Assembly: GCA_041394945.1 (NCBI GenBank)
Contig: JAWKHH010000005.1
Coordinates: 868,001-932,000 of the forward strand
Direction: 5' to 3'
DNA: 64,000 nucleotides
From: Bryobacteraceae bacterium
Lineage (GTDB): Bacteria; Acidobacteriota; Terriglobia; Bryobacterales; Bryobacteraceae
The translations under genes were made by a program, and so were the position numbers. The notes beneath the pieces were generated by a model. That model was not told the origin of the DNA. It saw only the letters and a program-made list of their open reading frames with translations, and made no database searches. Below, one piece after another: positions 1 through 8,555 of the stretch (its first letter is position 1; the number at the start of each line of letters is the position of its first letter).

Positions 1-1
1 C

Positions 2-157
2 GATCCGTCGCGCGTGAACATCGTTGGCAAGGACGCCGGGACCATCGACCTTCAATGCGGCGCCCAGGCCGGCAGCCCGGCCGTCCGCGCCGGGTACCTC
101 GCCGGAAGCGCGGCGGAAGGCGTGGCCGGCATCCTGCGTCGGCTCGAGTTTCAGTAG
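2..157 (+). CDS. C-terminal fragment of an unidentified protein
   Basis: The second frame is open from the left edge to a TAG at 155-157, giving about 51 residues that end in GILRRLEFQ. Only the tail of the gene lies in the window, so no family could be recognised. It converges on galU, whose stop lies 7 bp further on, and that tail-to-tail arrangement supports it being a real gene end and not a chance frame. The opposite strand also carries long open frames here because of high GC, so confidence is moderate. Confidence 0.4.
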   Translation, partial: DPSRVNIVGKDAGTIDLQCGAQAGSPAVRAGYLAGSAAEGVAGILRRLEFQ

Positions 158-164
158 GCGAATT

Positions 165-1043
165 TCACCCGAGGATCTCTCGCAGCCGCGTCCGGAATTC
201 CTTCCCGTACAGCGGATCGGCCAGCGCGAACTCCACGAACGTCTCGAAGTAGCTCGGGAAGTTGCCGATGTCGTAGCGCTTCTCCTTCGCCGGAAGCTTC
301 ACCGCGAACACCCGGCGCCCTTCCTCGCACAGCAGTTTCATCGCGTCGGTCAACTGGATCTCGCCGTTCTTTCCCGGCGGGAGGCGGCGGATCAGATCGA
401 AGATCAGCGGCGAAAGCACGTAGCGGCCGGCGATCGCCAGCCGGCTCGGCGCCTCCTCCGGTTTCGGCTTCTCGACGAGATCGCGCACGCGGATCACGTC
501 GTCTTCGATGTCGGCCGGGTCCACCACGCCGTAGTGGCGCGTCTCTTCCGCCGGAACCTCCTCCACGGCGATCACGCAACTGGCGCGCTTGTTTTCGAAC
601 AGCTCGATCATCCGGGCGAGCGTGCCGGACTGGCCGTTCATTCCGATGATTGAATCGCCGAGGGCCACCACGAAGGGTTGCTCGCCGGCGAAGTTCTCGC
701 CGCAGAGGATGGCGTCGCCGAGCCCGCGCTGTTGGCGCTGGCGGGTGTAGAAGAAGTTCGACGCCAGTTCGTTGAAGTCGATCTCTGCCAGCAGGTCCGG
801 CTTGTTGGCCTCCCTGAGCATCCGCGCCAGTTCGGGGTCGGAATCGAAATGGTTCTCGATCGACGACTTGCCGCGGCCGGTGACGAAGAGAATATCGCGA
901 ATGCCGTTGGCGGTGAGTTCTTCAACGACGTACTGGACAATCGGCTTCCGGGCGACGGGAAGCATTTCCTTGGGCTGGGACTTGGTGGCCGGCAACAGGC
1001 GAGTGCCGGCTCCTGCGACTGGGACGATCGCGCTACGGATCAC
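165..1043 (-). CDS. galU: UTP-glucose-1-phosphate uridylyltransferase
   Basis: This cytoplasmic enzyme makes UDP-glucose from UTP and glucose-1-phosphate for envelope polysaccharide synthesis. The protein is 292 aa, the usual length for bacterial GalU. The N-terminus carries the nucleotide-binding signature GAGTRLLPATKSQPKEMLP at about residues 10-28, and later segments (VGRGKSSIENHFD-like, VALGDSII, VEKPKPEEAPS) follow the family order. I chose a GTG start at 1041-1043 because the conserved domain begins there; the longer open frame upstream is low-quality sequence that runs into the neighbouring SDR gene. It lies 32 bp downstream of that SDR gene on the same strand, so the two are probably cotranscribed. 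The call is firm; the exact start is less so, since no strong ribosome binding site is visible. Confidence 0.93.
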   Translation of the reverse strand: MIRSAIVPVAGAGTRLLPATKSQPKEMLPVARKPIVQYVVEELTANGIRDILFVTGRGKSSIENHFDSDPELARMLREANKPDLLAEIDFNELASNFFYTRQRQQRGLGDAILCGENFAGEQPFVVALGDSIIGMNGQSGTLARMIELFENKRASCVIAVEEVPAEETRHYGVVDPADIEDDVIRVRDLVEKPKPEEAPSRLAIAGRYVLSPLIFDLIRRLPPGKNGEIQLTDAMKLLCEEGRRVFAVKLPAKEKRYDIGNFPSYFETFVEFALADPLYGKEFRTRLREILG

Positions 1044-1075
1044 CCTTCGAGGATAGCTGACGCGGGGTCGCCCGC

Positions 1076-1840
1076 TCAGTACGGCCAATGCGGTTTCGAA
1101 AACAGCCCGCCGTCCACCCAGAGGGTCTGCCCGGTAACGAATTCCGCCAGCGAACTGGCGAAGAAGACAACGGCCCGGCCGACATCGTCCGGCTGGCCCA
1201 CGCGCCCGAGCGGCGTCACCGCCGCCCATGTCCCCGCATAGTCGCCCGCCTCTTCCTTGGTGCGCTCGATTTCGATGGCGCCGGGCGCGACGCAGTTGAC
1301 GCGGATCCCCGAAGGCCCGAGTTCGCACGCCGAAACCTTCGTGAACATCTCAATGCCGCCCTTGCTGGCGGTGTAGTCGACGAGTTTCGGGAAGGCCACC
1401 CGGTTGCAGCCGCTGCCGATATTCACAATGGATCCGGAGCCGCAAGGCTGCATCAGCCGCGCGGCCCGCTGCGTGCACAAAAAGCAGCCTTTGAGGTTGG
1501 TGTCGAGGACACGATCCCACTCGGCTTCTTCCAGTTCGACGAGCGCCTTCCACGTCTGGACACCGGCGTTGTTCACGAGGATGTCGAGGCTCCCTAGGGC
1601 ATCGACGGCGGCGCCGAACATGCGGTCAACCTGACCGGCGACGGCGACATCGCCCTGGACGGTCACGCCACGGCGGCCGGCCTTCTCAATGGCCGCAACC
1701 GTCTCGCGGGCGCCGCGTTCGTCGGCATGGTAGTTCACCGCGACATCGCAGCCGGCTTGCGCCAACGCGATGGCGATGCCCCGTCCCACGCCTTTGCTCG
1801 CGCCGGTAACGAGCGCTTTCTTGTCTTTGAGCAGGTGCAT
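1076..1840 (-). CDS. Short-chain dehydrogenase/reductase (SDR)
   Basis: A 254-aa classical SDR oxidoreductase, normal length. The Rossmann cofactor motif TGASKGVG is at residues 12-19, NNAG at 90-93, and the catalytic set is S143, Y156 and K160 (YTASK), with the usual Ser-Tyr spacing of 13. The C-terminal WVDGG segment is typical of the FabG/glucose-1-dehydrogenase-like branch. The substrate cannot be told from sequence. Asn37 followed by a basic-poor stretch after beta-2 does not decide NAD versus NADP. It lies just upstream of galU on the same strand, suggesting a two-gene unit, perhaps in sugar or polysaccharide metabolism, but that is inference. Confidence 0.9.
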   Translation of the reverse strand: MHLLKDKKALVTGASKGVGRGIAIALAQAGCDVAVNYHADERGARETVAAIEKAGRRGVTVQGDVAVAGQVDRMFGAAVDALGSLDILVNNAGVQTWKALVELEEAEWDRVLDTNLKGCFLCTQRAARLMQPCGSGSIVNIGSGCNRVAFPKLVDYTASKGGIEMFTKVSACELGPSGIRVNCVAPGAIEIERTKEEAGDYAGTWAAVTPLGRVGQPDDVGRAVVFFASSLAEFVTGQTLWVDGGLFSKPHWPY

Positions 1841-1897
1841 GCCAGCACCCAGTTTACTGTGATCGCGGGGCGCTGGAGCCCCAGGGCCGGGACCGCC

Positions 1898-2257
1898 CTA
1901 CGCCGACTTCTGCGCGCCGCTGCTCTTGCGGCTCATCAGCCGCCGCGGGTCGAACAAATGCAGCGGACGGAACGCGCGCTGGGACCACCGCACGCCATCG
2001 TCGAACTGGATCCCCAGAAAATACCCGATCTCGCGGTACACGCAGTACCGCACGATTCCCGTCAGCTCACCCGTCGCGTAGCTGATCCGCAACTCCGTCT
2101 GTAGCGGAATCTCCACCTCCAGTTGCAGACAGGCTCCGGAAAGCGAGATGTCCTCCAGGTTCGCCACCGCCCTTCGTCGCCGGCCGGACTTGTCCCTCCA
2201 TTCCAGCTCCACAAGGTCCGCGCATAGCAGCCGGGGTTCTGTGCGTCGCTCTCGCAT
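1898..2257 (-). CDS. PilZ domain protein
   Basis: A single-domain 119-aa protein with the cyclic-di-GMP-binding signature of PilZ domains: an N-terminal RRTEPR (RxxxR-type) motif at residues 4-9 and DISLSGA at about 37-43, followed by the beta-barrel pattern ending in GIQFDD. PilZ domains bind c-di-GMP and act on motility or exopolysaccharide machinery; the effector here is unknown. The C-terminus is a short basic tail. It is on the same strand as the SDR and galU genes, 57 bp upstream of the SDR start, so it could be part of one transcription unit concerned with polysaccharide, but this is not shown by the sequence. Confidence 0.82.
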   Translation of the reverse strand: MRERRTEPRLLCADLVELEWRDKSGRRRRAVANLEDISLSGACLQLEVEIPLQTELRISYATGELTGIVRYCVYREIGYFLGIQFDDGVRWSQRAFRPLHLFDPRRLMSRKSSGAQKSA

Positions 2258-2362
2258 ATACCCACATATCGGCGCTGATAAAACAAAGGCTTAGAGCCGC
2301 CGACCCTTCGAAATTGCCTTACCTCCCTCGTAGGCCTCTCCCCCGATTCGGGAGCGACCCCC

Positions 2363-3115
2363 TCAGATCCGGTTGAACCGTTCGATCGCTTTCGTCAGCG
2401 TCTTCAGCTGCTTGATCAGCGGCGCCATCTTTCCCTCCCGCTCGTCAATCTCCTGGGCCCGCTTCAATACCTCCATCGCCTGCGCCTTCGGAACAGCCAC
2501 AACGCCGTCCTCGCCGGCCACAATCAGATCCCCCGGCTCCACGCGCACTCCCGCGCATTCCACCGCGATGTCTTTGTCTACCGTAGCGTACCGCCCCACC
2601 GAACTCGACGGCACCACGCTCCGCGCGAACACCGACAGCCCCAGCGATCGCACTTCGCCGACGTCCCGCACCCCGCCATCGATGATCACGCCGGCCACGC
2701 CCCGCGCCGTCGCCGCCGTCGCCATCAACCCGCCCAGACCCGCCACGTCGAGCCCGTTCTCGATCACCAGAACACCCACGTCGCCCGGCTCCGTTTCGTC
2801 GATCATCGCCACCGAGTGCTTCGCGCTCAATGCCGGGGTCGCCTGCTCCGGCGCCGCCGGACGCATGAACGCCGTCTTCGCTCGCCCCACGAACGCCGCC
2901 CGCGAGCCTTCGATCGTCCGCGGCCGCATGTCGTGCGACAGGAATCCGCGCTTGCCCACTACCTGGTCGACCGCGTCTGCCACCGAGGCAACCGTTGTCT
3001 TCCGAAATCCAGCGATCAAGGGATCCACCGGAGCGGCCGGCTTCCGCGCTGCCTGGAACCCGAATCCGGCAAACGCGGCGGCCAGAATCAAAAAGTTAGT
3101 GCGTTTGTGCCTCAT
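2363..3115 (-). CDS. Secreted RraA-like family protein
   Basis: A 250-aa protein with an N-terminal signal-peptide-like segment (MRHKRTNFLILAAAFAGFGF) followed by an RraA-like/HMG-aldolase-type domain. The family signature is visible as GVIIDGGVRDVGEV near the middle and DLIVAGEDGVVAVP towards the C-terminus. RraA-like proteins include aldolases for 4-hydroxy-4-methyl-2-oxoglutarate and RNase E inhibitors; both are normally cytoplasmic, so the export signal is unusual. The ATG at 3113-3115 was chosen because the signal peptide starts there; the open frame extends far upstream only as antisense of the next gene. It is divergently arranged with the membrane protein at 3119 with almost no space between starts. 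The substrate is unknown. Confidence 0.75.
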   Translation of the reverse strand: MRHKRTNFLILAAAFAGFGFQAARKPAAPVDPLIAGFRKTTVASVADAVDQVVGKRGFLSHDMRPRTIEGSRAAFVGRAKTAFMRPAAPEQATPALSAKHSVAMIDETEPGDVGVLVIENGLDVAGLGGLMATAATARGVAGVIIDGGVRDVGEVRSLGLSVFARSVVPSSSVGRYATVDKDIAVECAGVRVEPGDLIVAGEDGVVAVPKAQAMEVLKRAQEIDEREGKMAPLIKQLKTLTKAIERFNRI

Positions 3116-3118
3116 AAT

Positions 3119-3766
3119 GTGACATTCTATCGTTACGTGGACGCCAACCGGGTTGTCATCTGGCTTGCCGCCCTCCTCGGCCTTGGAGGATTCCTTCCGC
3201 GGTTGATCGGAGCGCCGTTCTTCGATCCCCATCTGATGGTTGCTTTCGCGGCCATGGCCGTCGTTTTTCAAGCGCCGCTGATCTGCGAATCTGTCGGCGC
3301 CGACGCGGGAAAACAAGCCAGCCGCAAGGCCCTCTCGCGCAAAGTTACCATCGCCGCCGGATTCGGCTTCTTCTCTTCCCTCCTTCTCATGCTCATCCGC
3401 ACCGTGGCGAGTAACCGCGAAATTGACGCCCCTTACTTCCTGTACCCCGACGCTCCCGTCATCGGCGCCCTGCTCCTGCTCGCCCTCGGATTCGCTCAGT
3501 TCGGCGCCGCCGCCGGCGCCTACCTCACCCTCCACTCCGACTCTCCCGAAACCGCCCGCTCCCGGCTCCGCACAGGCTTTCTCGCCGCCTTGCTCGCCCT
3601 CGTCGCCGCCGCCAAGTTCGGACCCGAAAGCTGGCGCGCCGCCATCACCGCCTTGCTTACCAACGACCTCATCCTCATCGCCAGCGGCATCGTCTACGGC
3701 GTCCTCACCCTCGCGGCCATCTTTCTCTACCGCGCCTCCGCCCGTCATCCTCAGTACGCGCACTGA
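3119..3766 (+). CDS. Six-helix membrane protein, unknown function
   Basis: About 215 aa with six predicted membrane segments (roughly residues 8-30, 38-60, 76-98, 112-135, 150-168 and 185-210) and short charged loops such as SPETARSRLR. I do not recognise the family. The likely start is GTG at 3119; a second GTG in frame at 3137 is possible, and neither has a clear Shine-Dalgarno site, so a leaderless message is possible. The gene is divergent from the RraA-like gene, whose start codon ends 3 bp away, so their promoters must overlap each other's coding sequence. Confidence 0.65.
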   Translation: MTFYRYVDANRVVIWLAALLGLGGFLPRLIGAPFFDPHLMVAFAAMAVVFQAPLICESVGADAGKQASRKALSRKVTIAAGFGFFSSLLLMLIRTVASNREIDAPYFLYPDAPVIGALLLLALGFAQFGAAAGAYLTLHSDSPETARSRLRTGFLAALLALVAAAKFGPESWRAAITALLTNDLILIASGIVYGVLTLAAIFLYRASARHPQYAH

Positions 3767-3830
3767 CCGCTCGCCCCATCGCTCCTCCGCCCTTCGTCTC
3801 TTTGCGCCCCACGCCTGTCTGCCCCATGCC

Positions 3831-3861
3831 TTGACATTCTACATACCAAGATATTCAATAT
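3831..3861 (+). promoter_or_regulatory. Promoter and palindrome for the first PadR-ADOP cassette
   Basis: A perfect -35 TTGACA at 3831-3836 is followed, after 17 bp, by a -10-like TTCAAT at 3854-3859. An 11-bp palindrome ATATT-C-AATAT covers 3851-3861, over the -10, a good place for a PadR repressor to bind. The cassette start codon is 18 bp downstream. The link to PadR is inference from position. Confidence 0.5.
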
Positions 3862-3878
3862 ATGCAGACACGCAACTC

Positions 3879-4208
3879 ATGGGCAAGAACAAGGCCGACC
3901 TCCTCCAGGGCACCCTCGACGTGATGGTCCTCAAGACCCTCTCGCACGGCCCCCTCCACGGCTATGGAATCGCGCAGAAGATCCTGCTCGCTTCCCGCCG
4001 GATCGTCGACGTCCAGCAAGGCTCGCTCTACCCCGCGCTTCACCGCCTCGAGCGAAAAGGACTCGTGGCGAGCGAGTGGCGCGAGGGCGAAAGCGGCCGC
4101 ATGGCCAAATACTACGCGCTCACCAAAGCCGGCCGCAAACAGCTCGAGGACGAAGTGGAACAATGGAGCCGCTACTCCTCGGCCGTAAACTGGGTGCTCG
4201 AGGGCTGA
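3879..4208 (+). CDS. PadR family transcriptional regulator
   Basis: A compact 109-aa PadR-type winged-helix repressor. The hallmark N-terminal sequence LLQGTLDVMVLKTLSHGPLHGYGIA is present in spaced form at residues 6-30, followed by QGSLYPALHRLERKGLV (wing and recognition-helix region) and YALTKAGRKQLEDE. The short length places it with the PadR-s1 regulators that accompany permease genes in acidobacteria. The stop is 4 bp before the start of the large permease gene, so the pair is an operon and the protein probably controls it, likely through the palindrome at 3851-3861. The inducing ligand is unknown. Confidence 0.92.
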   Translation: MGKNKADLLQGTLDVMVLKTLSHGPLHGYGIAQKILLASRRIVDVQQGSLYPALHRLERKGLVASEWREGESGRMAKYYALTKAGRKQLEDEVEQWSRYSSAVNWVLEG

Positions 4209-4212
4209 CGCA

Positions 4213-6879
4213 ATGCGATGGCCCTGGAAGAAAGCCGAAACCGATCTCGACCGCGAGCTTCAGTACCATCTGCAGATCCTCGCCGACGGCTTCGAACGCG
4301 ATGGCGCCACCCGCGAAGAAGCCCTCCGCCGCGCCCGGCTTGAGTTCGGCGGCGTCGAACGCGTCAAGGACGAATGCCGCGACGAACGCCGGACCGCCTG
4401 GCTTTCGCAGTTCGCCCGCGACCTCCGCTTTGGCTGGCGGATGCTGCTCCGACAACCCGCCGTAGCCGCCGCCGCCGTCATCTCCCTCGCCCTCGGCATC
4501 GGCGCCACCACCGCCATCGTCTCGCTGGCGGATTCCCTCCTCTGGCGCCGCCTCGGCGTCCCCGCGCCGGAACAACTGGTGGAAGTGCAGTGGGAATACC
4601 GGAAGCGGCCCGACGGTCTGGTCCGCGCCTCCAGCGGCAGCGGCTATCGCGACGGCGCGCTGAGCGTCATGGATTTCTTCGGCCCCGCCGGTGTCGAGGC
4701 GATGCGGCGCAGCGCCTCCGGCCACGCCGAGGTAGCCGCCCACATGTCCTCCGCGCCCGCATCGGCCACCTTTGGCGGCGTCGTCATGCTCACCCGGTTG
4801 CGTCCGGTCAGCGGCAATTTCTTTCGGATGCTCGGCGTGCGTCCCATCGCCGGCCGGCTGCTCGACGATGAGGATGCCCGCGCTGGGGCGGCGCCCGTCG
4901 TCGTGCTAACGCATCGTTTCTGGCGGAGCTCGCTCGGCGGCCGGGAGGCTCCGGGCCTTACGCTACGGGTCAACAACGTCGCCTATACGATCGCCGGCGT
5001 GCTCCCTTCTGCATTTACCGGCATCGTCCCCGGCGACGATACCGATCTCTACGCGCCCATTCTCCACAGCCCGTCACTGCTGCGCGCCGACAGTTGGTAT
5101 CGCAACCAACTCGGCAATCCAACGAGCTGGTGGCTGCAAGTGCTCGCCCGCCGCGCTCCGGCGGCCACCCACCGGCAACTGCACGCCCTGCTGCAGGCCG
5201 GGTTCGCCTCGTCGTGGAGCGTGCAGCCCAAGTCCGGCGACGAAACGCCGCGGATCCGGCTCGTCGACGCGGCGAACGGGCTCGGCTCGGTCCGGCGCAG
5301 CTTCGGCAATCCCATCGCGATCCTGCTCGTGATGGTGGCGCTGGTGCTCGCCGTCGCCTGCGCCAATATCGCCAACGTCCTGCTCGCCCGGGGCGTCGAG
5401 CGGGAAAAAGAAGCCGCGCTCCGGGTGTCGCTCGGATGCGGCCGCGCCCGTCTGATGCGCCAGTTCATCACCGAAAGCCTGTTGCTCGCGTTGATCGGCG
5501 GCGTGCTCTCGATCGGAGTCGCCGCCGCGGCGGGCGCCCTGATCGCGAGTCTGCTCCCGGCCGGCCAGGCGATGACGCTCGACGGCGGCCTGGATGCGCG
5601 TTCCCTCGGCGCTACCGCCGCCGTCACCGTTCTCACCGCGCTTTGCTTCGGGCTCTACCCGGCCTGGCGGGCTTCACGCGTCGACCCCTCGCCGTCGCTC
5701 AAGGAGGGCGCGGGGAGCAGTGGCGGACGCCGGCGCTGGGCTCCGGCCAAGGCGCTCGTGCTGGTTCAGTATTCGCTCGGCGTGCCGCTCGTCACCGGTG
5801 CGTTGGTGTTCTCGTACGGACTCAACCGGATTGTCAATCGCGAAACCGGTTTCGAGCGCGCCCATGTCCTGATCTTCGAAGTCGCGCCGGGCGAGCTCGG
5901 CTACAAAGACCAGCGTCTGCGCATCTTCTACGCCCGGCTCGAGCGGAGCCTCGCCGCTCTGCCTGGTGTCGAGTCGGCGGCGGTTACGAAGATCCGCCCG
6001 ATGCGCGGGGGAGGATTCACCGAGCGTGTAGCGCTGCCCGGGGCCGGGCGCGGAGTGCAGTCCGCGGTCCACTTCGGGACGGCGAGTTTCTTGGATGCTC
6101 TCGGAGTGCCGGTCGTGGCCGGACGCGGGCCAACCGCCCACGAAGTCGCTACCGGGGCGAAGGTCGCCGTGATTGCCGAAGACCTTGCCGGTGAACTCGG
6201 CCTCGCCGCGCCGATCGGCGCGCGGATTCACATGTTCGACGAAGACTATCTCGTCGTCGGCGTGGCGCGGAACGCGCGCTACTCGCGCCTCACCCAGGCG
6301 CAGCCGGTCACCTATCTGCCGTTCGGGTTCGAAGATGAGCGCGCCACCGTGGTGATCCGGACTTCCATCCCGCCCCCCTCCGTCGTCCCGGCCGCGCGAG
6401 CCGCCGTGCGCGCACTCGACCCCGACATGCCGCTTATCGACGTCTTCACCATGGAGCAGCAGATCTCGCGGACTCTCCAGCGCGAACGCATGTTCGCCTG
6501 GCTGTGCGGCAGCTTCGGCGTGCTCGCGCTCCTGCTCTGCGTCGTTGGCCTCTACGGGCTGATGTCGCACGCCATCGCCCGGCGGACCGCGGAGATCGGC
6601 ATCCGCATGGCCGTCGGCGCCACCCGGGCCGGCGTCCTCCGCCTCGTGCTCGGCGAGGGGCTCCGGCTCACCGTCATCGGCCTCGCCATCGGGCTGCCGC
6701 TGGCGTGGTGGGCGATCGGCGTGGCGGATACGATGAAGATCCTGCCCGACGGTCCGCCGCCCTATTGGACGCTCGGCGCGGCCGGCATTGTGCTGGCCCT
6801 CGCCGGAGTGGCCGCCGTGCTGGTTCCGGCGTCGCGCGCCTCATCGGTCGATCCAATGCGCGCGCTGCGCCAGGGTTAG
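4213..6879 (+). CDS. ADOP-type duplicated MacB/FtsX permease
   Basis: An 888-aa ABC-transporter-type permease of the acidobacterial duplicated orphan permease group. After a short soluble N-terminus (LDRELQYHLQ..., residues 10-60) comes a first membrane segment (around 85-105), a MacB-like periplasmic core domain, an FtsX block (VALVLAVACANIANVLLARG and the following helices, about 370-490), then a second core domain and a second FtsX block at the C-terminus ending with RASSVDPMRALRQG. No ATPase is encoded beside it, which is why such proteins are called orphan. It follows a PadR repressor by 4 bp. Its substrate is unknown; MacB relatives move lipopeptides, toxins or macrolides. Its 3' end overlaps the convergent CPBP gene by 4 bp. 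Confidence 0.92.
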   Translation: MRWPWKKAETDLDRELQYHLQILADGFERDGATREEALRRARLEFGGVERVKDECRDERRTAWLSQFARDLRFGWRMLLRQPAVAAAAVISLALGIGATTAIVSLADSLLWRRLGVPAPEQLVEVQWEYRKRPDGLVRASSGSGYRDGALSVMDFFGPAGVEAMRRSASGHAEVAAHMSSAPASATFGGVVMLTRLRPVSGNFFRMLGVRPIAGRLLDDEDARAGAAPVVVLTHRFWRSSLGGREAPGLTLRVNNVAYTIAGVLPSAFTGIVPGDDTDLYAPILHSPSLLRADSWYRNQLGNPTSWWLQVLARRAPAATHRQLHALLQAGFASSWSVQPKSGDETPRIRLVDAANGLGSVRRSFGNPIAILLVMVALVLAVACANIANVLLARGVEREKEAALRVSLGCGRARLMRQFITESLLLALIGGVLSIGVAAAAGALIASLLPAGQAMTLDGGLDARSLGATAAVTVLTALCFGLYPAWRASRVDPSPSLKEGAGSSGGRRRWAPAKALVLVQYSLGVPLVTGALVFSYGLNRIVNRETGFERAHVLIFEVAPGELGYKDQRLRIFYARLERSLAALPGVESAAVTKIRPMRGGGFTERVALPGAGRGVQSAVHFGTASFLDALGVPVVAGRGPTAHEVATGAKVAVIAEDLAGELGLAAPIGARIHMFDEDYLVVGVARNARYSRLTQAQPVTYLPFGFEDERATVVIRTSIPPPSVVPAARAAVRALDPDMPLIDVFTMEQQISRTLQRERMFAWLCGSFGVLALLLCVVGLYGLMSHAIARRTAEIGIRMAVGATRAGVLRLVLGEGLRLTVIGLAIGLPLAWWAIGVADTMKILPDGPPPYWTLGAAGIVLALAGVAAVLVPASRASSVDPMRALRQG

Positions 6880-7823
6880 GAAACCAGAAATACCCGCCAG
6901 AAGGTGACCGCCAGCGCGTGCGTCACCATGGCCGCGCGGATTCCCGGCCCCGCAAGGTACGCTCTCGCGCAGAACACCCCGAGCACCGTTGCCACCACCG
7001 CGTGCTTCCAGTTGGGGAACGCGTCGCCGAACCACAGGTGCACGGACCCGAAAACCACGCTCGAAACCGCCACGGCCAGCCAAACCGGCGCCCGCTCACG
7101 GAGCCGCTCGAGCAACACGCCGCGGAAGAACGCCTCTTCGCCGAGCGCCACCACCCAAAGAATCCCGATGAACGTCGCCGGACCCTTCCACCAGAACCCC
7201 GGCGCCAGGCGCAGATGGGCGAAGTCCACTGCCCAGATCACCACCGCCGCCGACGGAAGCAGCAGCAGGAAATTCCGCAGCCCCACGCGCCACTCCCCGG
7301 CGCTCGGAATGAACCCGAATCCCATCCGGCCGTAGTCACGCTCGGCGAGCAGCGACGCCATCCCGATCCGGAACCACATCAACTGCCCGAGCGCGCTCAC
7401 GCCGAGCTTCATGTCCGGCAGCGGCTCGACGTACGGCTCGCGGACGAGTTTCAGCAGGTACACCCCGGCCACGAACGCCAGGTACCCGGCGTCGAGCCAG
7501 CCCGGCAGCAGCCGCAGCCATAACGCCGAGGCGGCCGCGAGGCCGGCGAGCAGTAGCAGGCCCTTTGCCGAAAAGACCCCGGTGGGCACGGAATAGACCA
7601 AAAACGAAGCCAATCCGGAGGCTGCCAGCACCCACGGACCCCGCAGCGCGCGCGTTCCAAGCGTCGCGTAGAAGGATATTTCCACCAGGAAAGCCAATGC
7701 CACCGGGATCGCCACCGCCGCCGGAACGCCTTTTGCCGCAGAATAGAAGTACGCGCTTATGGACCCGGCCACCCATATCACGGCCAGCACCCGCGCCAGC
7801 CGCTGCCGTTCCGCCGTGTCCAT
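6876..7823 (-). CDS. CPBP family intramembrane metalloprotease
   Basis: A 315-aa polytopic membrane protein with the CAAX-protease/bacteriocin-processing (CPBP) signature: EEAFFR at residues 229-234, FGSVH ending in H262, and TH at 301-302 in the last helix. These supply the catalytic glutamates and zinc-ligand histidines. About eight membrane segments are visible. The ATG at 7821-7823 was chosen as the first good start; a longer frame upstream is antisense to the next gene. The start overlaps that of the divergent gene at 7816. CPBP proteins process prenylated or secreted peptides in some bacteria; no substrate is suggested by the neighbours. Confidence 0.87.
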   Translation of the reverse strand: MDTAERQRLARVLAVIWVAGSISAYFYSAAKGVPAAVAIPVALAFLVEISFYATLGTRALRGPWVLAASGLASFLVYSVPTGVFSAKGLLLLAGLAAASALWLRLLPGWLDAGYLAFVAGVYLLKLVREPYVEPLPDMKLGVSALGQLMWFRIGMASLLAERDYGRMGFGFIPSAGEWRVGLRNFLLLLPSAAVVIWAVDFAHLRLAPGFWWKGPATFIGILWVVALGEEAFFRGVLLERLRERAPVWLAVAVSSVVFGSVHLWFGDAFPNWKHAVVATVLGVFCARAYLAGPGIRAAMVTHALAVTFWRVFLVS

Positions 7824-8541
7824 CCGTATCAGCTTAGCGGTTTTCGCCACGGTCCTTTCCGCGCAGCCTCCCAACCTCGCCAAGCTCGTCGCCGCCACCG
7901 AAACCGCCGCCATGGAGGCCCGTAACAACTACGCCTACCGCCAGACCGTCCTCATTGAGGAAATGGGCAAGAACGGCATGGTCGCCGGCAAGTACCAGGA
8001 GGAGCGCGAGGTGATCTTCTCGAAAACAGGGGAACGAACCGAACAAATGCGCGGCAAACCATGGTCGGCGCTTGCCCGTTTGCGATTGACGGAAGAGGAC
8101 TTCCGCGATATCCGCGAGGTCCAGCCGTTCCTGTTCACCAACGACAATCTGTGGCTCTATGAGACGAAGTTCCGCGGCGACGAGGTCGCCGACGGCGTCG
8201 ATTGCTGGCTGCTCGAAGTACGCCCTCGCCAGACGCTCCAGGGCATGCGGCTGTTCGAAGGAATGCTGTGGATCGAGAAGGCGGGCTACGGCGTGGTGAA
8301 ATCCACCGGCCGCGCGGTGCCGCAGATCCTGTCGCGGAAGCAGGAAAACCTCTTCCCGGCATTCACCACCTTCCGCGAAAAGGTCGACGGCGCGCACTGG
8401 TTCCCCATCCACACCCACTCCGACGATGTGCTGCATTTTACGAGCGGCTCCATCCGCCAGCGGATGACGATCAAGTACGAGCAGTACCAGCGTTTCGGGG
8501 CCGAATCCACGGTAACTTTCGACAAGCCTCTGGTACCATAA
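7816..8541 (+). CDS. Secreted LolA-like outer-membrane-lipoprotein-sorting fold protein
   Basis: A 241-aa exported protein starting at a GTG (7816-7818) with a hydrophobic signal segment (RISLAVFATVLSAQ). The body, with repeated antiparallel-strand patterns such as CWLLEVRPRQ, GMLWIEKAGYGVVKSTG and the closing MTIKYEQYQRFG, resembles the LolA/LolB-like half-barrel proteins that are common in acidobacteria, but I cannot assign a specific family. It opens a three-gene run with the selenoprotein candidate (14 bp later) and a DsbD-alpha-like protein. Its start overlaps that of the divergent CPBP gene by 8 bp. Confidence 0.6.
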   Translation: MSIRISLAVFATVLSAQPPNLAKLVAATETAAMEARNNYAYRQTVLIEEMGKNGMVAGKYQEEREVIFSKTGERTEQMRGKPWSALARLRLTEEDFRDIREVQPFLFTNDNLWLYETKFRGDEVADGVDCWLLEVRPRQTLQGMRLFEGMLWIEKAGYGVVKSTGRAVPQILSRKQENLFPAFTTFREKVDGAHWFPIHTHSDDVLHFTSGSIRQRMTIKYEQYQRFGAESTVTFDKPLVP

Positions 8542-8555
8542 CAGTCGAATTCCGT

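Noticed and set aside
24..653. 209-codon open frame on the plus strand
   Set aside because: It is antisense to the clearly identified galU and rich in Arg/His, a normal effect of high GC.
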